DNA of 5,827 nt from Pseudomonadota bacterium (GTDB taxonomy: Bacteria > Pseudomonadota > Alphaproteobacteria > Rhizobiales > Xanthobacteraceae). The first letter of the stretch is position 1. Each line of letters starts with the position of its first letter. Below the pieces are notes generated by a model. The model was not told where the DNA came from and did no database searches. It saw only the letters and a program-made list of their open reading frames with translations. This document shows, piece by piece, positions 1 to 5,049 of this stretch. The DNA lies in contig JAEZBA010000011.1 of assembly GCA_023430245.1 (NCBI GenBank), positions 1 to 5,827 on the forward strand. Direction: 5' to 3'. The position numbers and the translations under genes were made by a program.

Positions 1-51
1 CCGGCTCGCAGCTTTCGCCACTCGCCTTTGTCCGCGTCAATTTGGAAAGGG
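1..51. other. Gene-free left edge after the ligase
   Basis: These 51 bases lie downstream of the CoA ligase stop codon. I see no start or stop signal that can be tied to a gene and no GC stem followed by a T-run on the minus strand, so no terminator can be called. The operon could continue beyond the edge or end just past it. Confidence 0.5.
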
Positions 52-1284
52 TCAAGAGACCGGGCGCTCGTCGGCAATCACCTTGCCGTCGTTCGGCAGG
101 CTGCCAGGCGCAACGAGTTTCACCGCCCCCTTCAGCTTGGTGACGGATTGCAGGGTGGCGGCGACCGCATCCGCGAGGCCCTCCCCGCCCGCGCTCTCGG
201 CATGCAGCGTCATGGCATCCTGCTCGGCCTCGCGCGTGACCACGAGCCGTACGCGGCCCAGTTCCGGATGGCGCCGCGCGATCTCGGCGATCTGCTCCGG
301 CCGCACGAACATGCCCTTGACCTTCGTGGTCTGGTCGGCGCGCCCCATCCAACCCTTGATCCGCATATTGGTGCGCCCGCACGGCGAGCGACCCGGCAGC
401 ACGGCCGAGAGATCGCCGGTCGCGAGCCGGATCATCGGGTAAGCCGGATTGAACGAGGTCACGACCACTTCGCCAACATCGCCCTCCGGGACGGGATCGC
501 CGGTACCCGGCCGTACGATTTCGACGATGATGTCCTCGTTCACCACGAGTCCTTCGCGCGCTTCCGTTTCGTAAGCGATCACGCCGGTCTCGGCGATGGC
601 GTAGCATTGCAGCACCTCGACGCCGCGGGACGACAATTCCTGCCGCAGCGAAGCGGGGAGCGCGGCACCGGACACGAGCCCGCGCTTGATCGATGAGGCA
701 TCCTTGCCGGAGGCCTGCGCAGTATCGAGCAGGATTTTCAGGAAGTCCGGCGTGCCGGTGTAGCCATCGGGGCGGAGCCGGGCGATGGCCTCGACCTGCT
801 GCTCGGTGTTGCCGACACCGCCCGGAATGACCGCACAGCCGAGCGCCTCAGCGGCAGACTCGAACATCCACGCGCCGGGCGTCAGGTGATACGAGAAACA
901 GTTCAGGACGATCTGCCCCTCGCGGAAGCCGGCCGCAAACATCGCGCGGGCGACGCCGGCGAAATCGCTCTCATGTCCTTCCGGCTCGAAGATCGGACCG
1001 GGCGACATCAGCAGGCGCTTCGCCTTGCCGGGTGGCGTGACATTGAAGCCGCCAAACGGCGGCGTCTCGGCCTGCAGCCGCGGCAGATCGGACTTGCGAA
1101 GGAGCGGCAGTTCGGCGAGCGCCGCGCGTGAGGCAATGGATTTCGGGTCGATGCCGTCGAGATGCCTGGTCCAGCCGGGCGCAGTGAGCGCGCGCACGAT
1201 CTGTTCGGGAAGCTGCGCGAAAGTTGCGTGCTCACGTTCGGAAGGGTCGCGGGTTTCGAGAGCGTCGTATTGGTCGAGTTGCAT
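52..1284 (-). CDS. Phenylacetate-CoA ligase-like AMP-forming acyl-CoA ligase
   Basis: This predicted 410-aa cytoplasmic enzyme of the ANL (adenylate-forming) superfamily is closest in style to the PaaK/phenylacetate-CoA ligase family, which usually has about 430 residues. Such enzymes activate a carboxylic acid with ATP to an acyl-AMP and then form the CoA thioester. Visible landmarks are YTGTPDFLKIL (175-185); the adenylate-binding YAIAETG with its Glu (228-234); the ATGDL motif with the ribose-binding Asp (288-292); the hinge GRADQTTKVKG (314-324); and a C-terminal NDGK whose Lys401 sits where the catalytic A10 lysine is expected. The phosphate-loop motif, SSGTTG in PaaK, is not present: the matching position reads MSPGPIFEPEG (93-103). 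I start at the second of two close ATGs because GGAG lies 7 nt before it, but only 1 nt before the upstream ATG at 1290. The gene is last of the LIV-type operon, 160 nt after livF, which suggests it activates the imported solute. The substrate is unknown; phenylacetate itself is not shown. Confidence 0.88.
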   Translation of the reverse strand: MQLDQYDALETRDPSEREHATFAQLPEQIVRALTAPGWTRHLDGIDPKSIASRAALAELPLLRKSDLPRLQAETPPFGGFNVTPPGKAKRLLMSPGPIFEPEGHESDFAGVARAMFAAGFREGQIVLNCFSYHLTPGAWMFESAAEALGCAVIPGGVGNTEQQVEAIARLRPDGYTGTPDFLKILLDTAQASGKDASSIKRGLVSGAALPASLRQELSSRGVEVLQCYAIAETGVIAYETEAREGLVVNEDIIVEIVRPGTGDPVPEGDVGEVVVTSFNPAYPMIRLATGDLSAVLPGRSPCGRTNMRIKGWMGRADQTTKVKGMFVRPEQIAEIARRHPELGRVRLVVTREAEQDAMTLHAESAGGEGLADAVAATLQSVTKLKGAVKLVAPGSLPNDGKVIADERPVS

Positions 1285-1291
1285 CCGCATA

Positions 1292-1295
1292 CTCC
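1292..1295 (-). promoter_or_regulatory. Shine-Dalgarno site of the ligase gene, decides the start
   Basis: On the minus strand this reads GGAG. It is followed by T-ATG-CGG-ATG, so it is 1 nt from the first ATG (1290) and 7 nt from the second (1284). The spacing favours the second. The first G is also the last base of the repeat hairpin just upstream, so access to this site may depend on the hairpin. Confidence 0.6.
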
Positions 1296-1419
1296 GTTCG
1301 CCTCCCCCCTTGCGGGGGAGGCCGGCGAACGAAGTGAGCCGGGAGGGGGGTAAGCCCGGCAAATCACTCCTGAATGTGAAGTACCCCCCTCCCCGACCCT
1401 CCCCCGCAAGGGGGGAGGG
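1295..1419. repeat. Nested palindromic intergenic repeat, livF-ligase spacer
   Basis: Two perfect 21-bp inverted arms (1301-1321 and 1398-1418) flank a second pair of perfect 12-bp arms (1341-1352 and 1382-1393), leaving a 29-nt centre. Each outer arm is itself a hairpin. On the left, 1301-1308 pairs with 1314-1321 around a 5-nt loop, and the stem is extended by 1295-1300 pairing with 1326-1331 across a 4-nt bulge. On the right, 1397-1405 pairs with 1411-1419. The module order (C-rich arm with a TTGC loop, then a GGCGAACGAAGTGAGCC box, then GGGAGGGGGG) matches the element at 2299-2431. This is a dispersed REP-like element of the type common in Bradyrhizobium and relatives. I see no T-run, so it is not called a terminator. 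Confidence 0.85.
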
Positions 1420-1444
1420 AGAAGAAAGGCCGCCAACCATCAAT

Positions 1445-2287
1445 TCACGCCAGCCACCGTTTCCGCCGCTTGTAATGCTTACCCTCGCGAAACGACTTGC
1501 GCTTGCCCTCGGCAATGCCGAGGTAGAATTCCTTCACGTCCTCGTTCTCGGCCAGCGACTTCGCGTCGCCGTCCATCACCACCCGGCCGTTCTCAAGAAT
1601 ATAGCCGTAGCGCGCGTATTTCAGCGCCATGTTGGTATTCTGCTCGGCCAGCAGAAACGAAACATTCTCCTTCACATTCAGATCGTTCACGATCTCGAAA
1701 ATCTCTTCCACGATCTGCGGCGCGAGCCCCATCGAGGGCTCGTCGAGCAGGATCATCTTGGGGCGCGACATCAGCGCGCGGCCGATCGCGCACATCTGCT
1801 GTTCGCCGCCGGAGGTATAGCCCGCCATCGAATTCTTGCGCTCACGCAGGCGCTTGAAATAGCCGTAGACCATTTCGAGGTCGCGGTTGATGGCAGCACG
1901 CCCGTCCTTCCGGGTGAAGGCGCCGGTCAGCAGATTTTCCTCGATCGTCAGATGGCCGAAGCAATGCCGGCCCTCCATCACCTGGATGCAGCCGCGCCGC
2001 ACCAGTTCGTTCGGCGAGAGCGACTGCACTTCGGCGCCCTCAAAGACGATTGAGCCCTTGGTGACTTCGCCGCGCTCGGAATGCAGCAGATTCGAGATCG
2101 CCTTCAAGGTGGTGGTCTTGCCGGCGCCATTGGCGCCGAGCAGCGCTACGATGCCGCCCTTGTCGACCTCGAGCGAGACGCCTTTCAGCACGAGGATGAC
2201 GTGATCGTAGAGCACCTCGATATTGTTGACGGAGAGGATTTTCTCCGGTGCGGGTGCGAGGTTAGCGGCGGTGTTAACCGTGGACAT
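1445..2287 (-). CDS. livF: LIV-type ABC transporter ATP-binding protein LivF
   Basis: This predicted 280-aa cytoplasmic ATPase is one of the two nucleotide-binding subunits of a branched-chain-amino-acid-type importer. It shows Walker A GANGAGKT (51-58), Q-loop Gln102 followed by the LivF-like MEGRHCFGHLTIEENLLTGA (104-123), ABC signature TSGGEQQ (158-164, Thr where Leu is usual), Walker B MILLDEP (178-184), SMGLAP (185-190) and AEQN (214-217). LivF proteins carry Gln at that last position instead of the switch His of other ABC ATPases. LivF usually has about 235 residues; the surplus is about 15 residues at the N-terminus and a tail from about 258 ending in basic residues. I chose the ATG at 2287 because AAAAGG stands 5 nt before it and conserved sequence follows. 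The frame stays open upstream to 2521, but that stretch translates the repeat. The gene lies between the binding protein and the ligase; its LivG partner is not in the window. Confidence 0.93.
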   Translation of the reverse strand: MSTVNTAANLAPAPEKILSVNNIEVLYDHVILVLKGVSLEVDKGGIVALLGANGAGKTTTLKAISNLLHSERGEVTKGSIVFEGAEVQSLSPNELVRRGCIQVMEGRHCFGHLTIEENLLTGAFTRKDGRAAINRDLEMVYGYFKRLRERKNSMAGYTSGGEQQMCAIGRALMSRPKMILLDEPSMGLAPQIVEEIFEIVNDLNVKENVSFLLAEQNTNMALKYARYGYILENGRVVMDGDAKSLAENEDVKEFYLGIAEGKRKSFREGKHYKRRKRWLA

Positions 2288-2292
2288 TGCTG

Positions 2293-2298
2293 CCTTTT
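2293..2298 (-). promoter_or_regulatory. Shine-Dalgarno site of livF
   Basis: On the minus strand this reads AAAAGG, 5 nt before the ATG at 2287. It is a modest site. It directly abuts the outer arm of the large inverted repeat, which ends at 2299. Confidence 0.5.
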
Positions 2299-2431
2299 CA
2301 CCCTCCCCCTTGTGGGGAGGGTCGACCGCTTGAGCGAAGCGAAGCGGTCGGGGTGGGGGGGTCACAAACAAGTCCAAAGCCCCCACCCCGGCTCGCTTCG
2401 CTCGCCGACCCTCCCCACAAGGGGGAGGGTG
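2299..2431. repeat. Large nested palindromic repeat, binding protein-livF spacer
   Basis: Perfect 26-bp inverted arms (2299-2324 and 2406-2431) enclose two further inverted pairs: GAGCGAAGCGA (2332-2342) with its complement at 2393-2403, and CGGGGTGGGGG (2349-2359) with CCCCCACCCCG (2380-2390). The central loop is about 20 nt. Local hairpins are also possible, for instance 2323-2331 with 2342-2350, a perfect 9-bp stem. The modules match those of the element at 1295-1419 in the same order. It is a REP-like dispersed element that would fold into a very stable stem in the mRNA just after the binding-protein gene. By analogy with the REP sequence after malE it could protect upstream mRNA, but that is inference. 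Confidence 0.88.
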
Positions 2432-2462
2432 GCAAGAGCTCGTGGACGGAGGGCCGTCGAGG

Positions 2463-3797
2463 TTACGACGCCTTGTCGCAAGGCTCCGTGCGCTTCGGCC
2501 AAGGCTGGTTCTTGCTGACATAATCCGCGGCCGCGGCTTCCAGCAGCGGACGCACCCGCTCCTTCATCGGCGCGATCCAGTCTGTGATCTTCACCCACTT
2601 TGAGCCGTCCCATTGCTGCATATAGGCGGCGTGGTGACCGTTATGATCGGTGCAGGACAGGTTCTCGACCGGCGCGCCGAAATCCGGCAGACCGAGTTCC
2701 TTCCAGCGCGCCGCCGAGATCGTCATGGTCTCGAAACCGCGCCGCACATCCTCGCCGGTCACCGCCTTCTTGCCGGTGAGCTTCTGCGCATTGCGGATGG
2801 CTTCGGCAATCAGCACCGAATTGTAGACGCCGCGATTGTAGAGGTTCTCGCCGAACTTGTCGGCCGTCACCTGGCTCTTGCCCTTGTCGACGACATGCTT
2901 CTTGATGTCCTGGAGCGCCGGATATTGCGCACCGAGACCGTTGAAGTTCAGGGTCAGATATCCCTTGGCAGCCTCACCGCCGCCGCGCGCATCATCCTCG
3001 CCGCCCGACCACCAGACACCGACAAACTTGTCCATCGGGTAGTTGATGCGGGTCGCTTCACGCACCGCGGTCGGGTTCATCGCGCCCCAGCCCCACATGA
3101 TCATCCAGTCCGGCTTGTCGCGCCGCACGTTCAGCCATTGCGCCGACTGGTTCTGCATTTCGGTGGCCGGCACCGGATAGAGCTTGACGTTGAAGCCGTA
3201 ATCCTTGGCGAACTGCTCGAGCAGCGGGATCGGCTCGCGGCCATAGCCGCCGTCGAAGAAAATGTAGCCGATGGTCTTGCCCTTGAGCTTGTCGAGCCCG
3301 CCTTCCTTGCCGCCGATATAGCGGAAGATCATCGACAGTCCGTCCCAATAGGTCGCGGGTGGATTGAAGATCCACGGAAACTCGTTACCGACCGCCGAAG
3401 CCGACAGGCCGTAGGCCATAGACAGGACCGGGATCTTGTCGACCGCGGCCTTCGGGATCAGTTGCAGCGTGATGCCGGTCGAGTACGGATTCACCACAAC
3501 CGGCTTCTTCGCTTTCACCTGCTCGTAGCATTCGACACCCTTCTTGGTGTCGTAGCCGGTTTCGCATTCCTCAACCACGAGCTTGACGCCGCCGATGCCG
3601 CCATCACGCTCGTTCAGCATTTCGAGATAGTCCTTCATGCCGTTCGCGATCGGGATGCCGGAGCCGGCGAACGGCCCGGTGCGATAGGTCAGAAGCGGCA
3701 CATAGATCGAGTCCTGCGCGATTGCAGGCGCGGGAATCGCGGCACCGCCGAGAAGGCCTGCGACGGCCGCTCCGATGGCAAGATGCTTGAGACGCAT
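2463..3797 (-). CDS. Periplasmic substrate-binding protein of LIV-type ABC importer
   Basis: This predicted 444-aa secreted protein belongs to the type-I periplasmic binding proteins of the Leu/Ile/Val family (Peripla_BP_6-like). It captures the solute outside the inner membrane and delivers it to LivH/LivM. Residues 1-27 are a clear Sec signal peptide (MRLKH, then an Ala/Gly/Leu core, with probable cleavage after AIA). The mature part begins with a LIV-family strand and helix (VPLLTYRTGPFAGSGIPIANG, about 33-53), followed by DGGIGG (65-70) and STGITLQLIPKA (106-117). The four cysteines are at 78, 90, 382 and 440; two disulfides (78-90 and 382-440) are possible. I chose the ATG at 3797 because AAGGGAG lies 7 nt before it and a signal peptide follows. 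The frame is open much further upstream, but only as a shadow of livM. The ligand is unknown; the CoA ligase downstream hints at a carboxylic acid. Lying between livM and livF is unlike E. coli, where livK comes first. Confidence 0.92.
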   Translation of the reverse strand: MRLKHLAIGAAVAGLLGGAAIPAPAIAQDSIYVPLLTYRTGPFAGSGIPIANGMKDYLEMLNERDGGIGGVKLVVEECETGYDTKKGVECYEQVKAKKPVVVNPYSTGITLQLIPKAAVDKIPVLSMAYGLSASAVGNEFPWIFNPPATYWDGLSMIFRYIGGKEGGLDKLKGKTIGYIFFDGGYGREPIPLLEQFAKDYGFNVKLYPVPATEMQNQSAQWLNVRRDKPDWMIMWGWGAMNPTAVREATRINYPMDKFVGVWWSGGEDDARGGGEAAKGYLTLNFNGLGAQYPALQDIKKHVVDKGKSQVTADKFGENLYNRGVYNSVLIAEAIRNAQKLTGKKAVTGEDVRRGFETMTISAARWKELGLPDFGAPVENLSCTDHNGHHAAYMQQWDGSKWVKITDWIAPMKERVRPLLEAAAADYVSKNQPWPKRTEPCDKAS

Positions 3798-3804
3798 TGC
3801 GTTT

Positions 3805-3811
3805 CTCCCTT
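3805..3811 (-). promoter_or_regulatory. Shine-Dalgarno site of the binding-protein gene
   Basis: On the minus strand this reads AAGGGAG, 7 nt before the ATG at 3797. It is a strong site, fitting the high synthesis expected for a binding protein, and it rules out the far upstream starts available in this frame. Confidence 0.65.
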
Positions 3812-3817
3812 GGTGTC

Positions 3818-3872
3818 GCCGGCGCTGAAGCCGGTCGTCTTGTTTCCCCCGGCCGGTGACCCGCCCGCGGGT
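3818..3872. repeat. Two small GC hairpins, livM-binding protein spacer
   Basis: In the 95-nt spacer, CCGGC (3819-3823) pairs with GCCGG (3830-3834) around a 6-nt loop, and ACCCGC (3859-3864) with GCGGGT (3867-3872) around 2 nt. They do not resemble the C-rich repeats in the other spacers. They are short enough to be chance in GC-rich DNA. No T-run follows on the minus strand, so they are not called terminators. Confidence 0.35.
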
Positions 3873-3892
3873 TTGGATCCGAGTGTGCCTTG

Positions 3893-4969
3893 TCAGTACG
3901 GGAAAGGCCACACCCGAAGTTTCTGCTTTCCGATCTGCCAGAGCCTTGCGAGCCCATGCGGCTCCACGATCAGGAAGAAAATGATCAGCGCGCCGACTAC
4001 CATGAACTGGATGTGTTCCACGGTGGCCGCGTGCAGCGATATCCCCAGCAATGCCGGAATGAATTTGAGCAGGATCGGCAGGCCCCAGATGAAGGCCGCA
4101 CCGAAGAACGAGCCGACCAGGCTGCCAAGGCCGCCGATGATCACCATGAACAGGATGATGAAGGACTGGTTGATGTTGAAGGAATCCGCCTCCGCGGCGC
4201 CGAGCCACAGGAACACCATCAGCGCACCGGCGACGCCGCAATAAAAGGACGAGATCGCAAACGCCAGCAGCTTGGTCCGGTACAGCCGGATGCCGATCAG
4301 TTCGGCGGCGATATCCATGTCGCGCACCGCCATCCAGCTCCGGCCGATGCGGCCGCGGACGATGTTGGAGGCGATCCATGTCATCGCCACGACAACGGTG
4401 AGTACGACAAGATAACGCGTCACCGGCGATGCATTGGGACCGGTGACCGGAATGTCGAACATAGTGCGGGTCGGCACCTCGATGGCGTTGGAGACGTTGT
4501 AGTTCACCAGCCAAGGCACGCGCACGAAGCACCATGACAGGAAAAATTGCGCGGCAAGCGTCGCGACCGTGAGATAGAATCCCTTGATGCGCAGCGACGG
4601 CAATCCGAAGATCACGCCGACCGCGGCCGAGAAAAATCCGGACAGCAAGATCAGCAGGACAATATTGGCGTCCGGGAAGAATGTGGTGAGCTTGTAGGTC
4701 GCGTATGCGCCGACACCCATGAAACCCGCGGTGCCGAGCGAGATCAGCCCGGTATAGCCAGTCAGCAGGTTGAGCCCGATCGAGGCGAGCGAGAAGATCA
4801 GGATCGGGATCATCACCGCCGATAGCGTGAAGCTCGACATGGTGAGCGGGATCACCACGAAGGCGACGATCAGGATCAGCACGATGCCGATCCGGTCCTG
4901 CCGAATAGGGAACAGCGCCATGACGGCGGCGTAGCTGGTCTTGTACTGGCCGGTCTCGCGATAGAACAT
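3893..4969 (-). CDS. livM: LIV-type ABC transporter permease LivM
   Basis: This predicted 358-aa inner-membrane protein is one of the two permease subunits of the importer. It has multiple hydrophobic segments, for example about 28-47, 50-68, 103-122, 185-204, 234-256, 268-298 and 319-335. LivM-family landmarks are NLLTGYTGLISLGTAGFMGVGAY (67-89), LPSLRIKGFYLTVATLA (123-139), the cytoplasmic coupling loop GRSWMAVRDMDIAAELIGI (209-227) that should contact the ATPases, and IIGGLGSLVGSFFGAAFI (277-294). The length is normal for the family. The start at 4969 is well supported by GAGGAG 7 nt upstream. The gene follows livH by 76 nt and precedes the binding-protein gene by 95 nt, in one transcriptional direction. 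No truncation or frameshift is seen. Confidence 0.95.
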   Translation of the reverse strand: MFYRETGQYKTSYAAVMALFPIRQDRIGIVLILIVAFVVIPLTMSSFTLSAVMIPILIFSLASIGLNLLTGYTGLISLGTAGFMGVGAYATYKLTTFFPDANIVLLILLSGFFSAAVGVIFGLPSLRIKGFYLTVATLAAQFFLSWCFVRVPWLVNYNVSNAIEVPTRTMFDIPVTGPNASPVTRYLVVLTVVVAMTWIASNIVRGRIGRSWMAVRDMDIAAELIGIRLYRTKLLAFAISSFYCGVAGALMVFLWLGAAEADSFNINQSFIILFMVIIGGLGSLVGSFFGAAFIWGLPILLKFIPALLGISLHAATVEHIQFMVVGALIIFFLIVEPHGLARLWQIGKQKLRVWPFPY

Positions 4970-5049
4970 CAGCGGACTCCTCTTCCCTCTCCCCGTAAGT
5001 ACGGGGAGAGGGAGCGCAGCGGTGCTCGTAGCAACAAGCCCATCTTCAT
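4969..5049 (-). CDS. Possible 26-codon ORF bridging livH and livM
   Basis: An ATG overlapping the livH stop (reading ATATGA) opens a 26-codon frame. It begins MKMGLLLRAPLRSLSP and ends in a TGA that overlaps the livM ATG (TGATG). Its second half is simply the palindrome read as protein (PYLRGEGRG). Upstream lies only a weak GAGCGG. It may serve translational coupling, or be chance in stop-poor DNA. I do not claim a functional peptide. Confidence 0.2.
   Translation of the reverse strand: MKMGLLLRAPLRSLSPYLRGEGRGVR
4977..4982 (-). promoter_or_regulatory. Shine-Dalgarno site of livM
   Basis: On the minus strand this reads GAGGAG, 7 nt before the ATG at 4969. It fixes the livM start. One base separates it from the foot of the palindrome at 4984-5013. 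Confidence 0.7.
4984..5013. repeat. 14-bp perfect palindrome, livH-livM spacer
   Basis: TCCCTCTCCCCGTA (4984-4997) is followed by AG and then its exact reverse complement (5000-5013). It is a single-hairpin member or relative of the C-rich palindromic repeats common in Bradyrhizobium-type genomes. It differs from the two larger elements here by its GTA/TAC core and lack of the GCGAAGCGA box. No T-run follows on the minus strand, so read-through to livM is expected. Confidence 0.8.

Noticed and set aside
1295..1419. Rho-independent terminators at the spacer stems
   Set aside because: None of the stems is followed by a T-run on the minus strand, and genes continue in the same direction after each.
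1291..1515. N-terminal extension of the ligase to an ATG at 1515
   Set aside because: It would overlap the end of livF and translate the repeat. The GGAG site and the conserved-looking start MQLDQYDALETRDP support 1284.
1025..2053. Plus-strand open frames of up to several hundred codons (also at 28-696, 2613-4244 and 3890-4537)
   Set aside because: They are antisense to well-recognised genes, rich in Arg/His/Gln or Ser/Pro, lack family motifs and reflect stop-poor GC-rich DNA.
1295..2431. CRISPR array or insertion sequence
   Set aside because: The repeats are palindromic pairs, not direct repeats with regular spacers, and no transposase or target-site duplication is visible.
2288..2521. N-terminal extension of LivF to an ATG at 2521
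   Set aside because: The added residues are the repeat read as protein plus part of the binding-protein gene. AAAAGG and normal LivF sequence support 2287.
3798..3892. Promoter for the binding-protein gene in the livM spacer
   Set aside because: I could not find a convincing -35/-10 pair or a sigma-54 GG/GC pair at the right spacing.
3798..4535. Long open frame running from livM into the binding-protein gene as one 690-residue protein
   Set aside because: The upstream part is an out-of-frame reading of livM with Arg/His/Pro-rich composition. A signal peptide and a strong ribosome site mark 3797 as the start.
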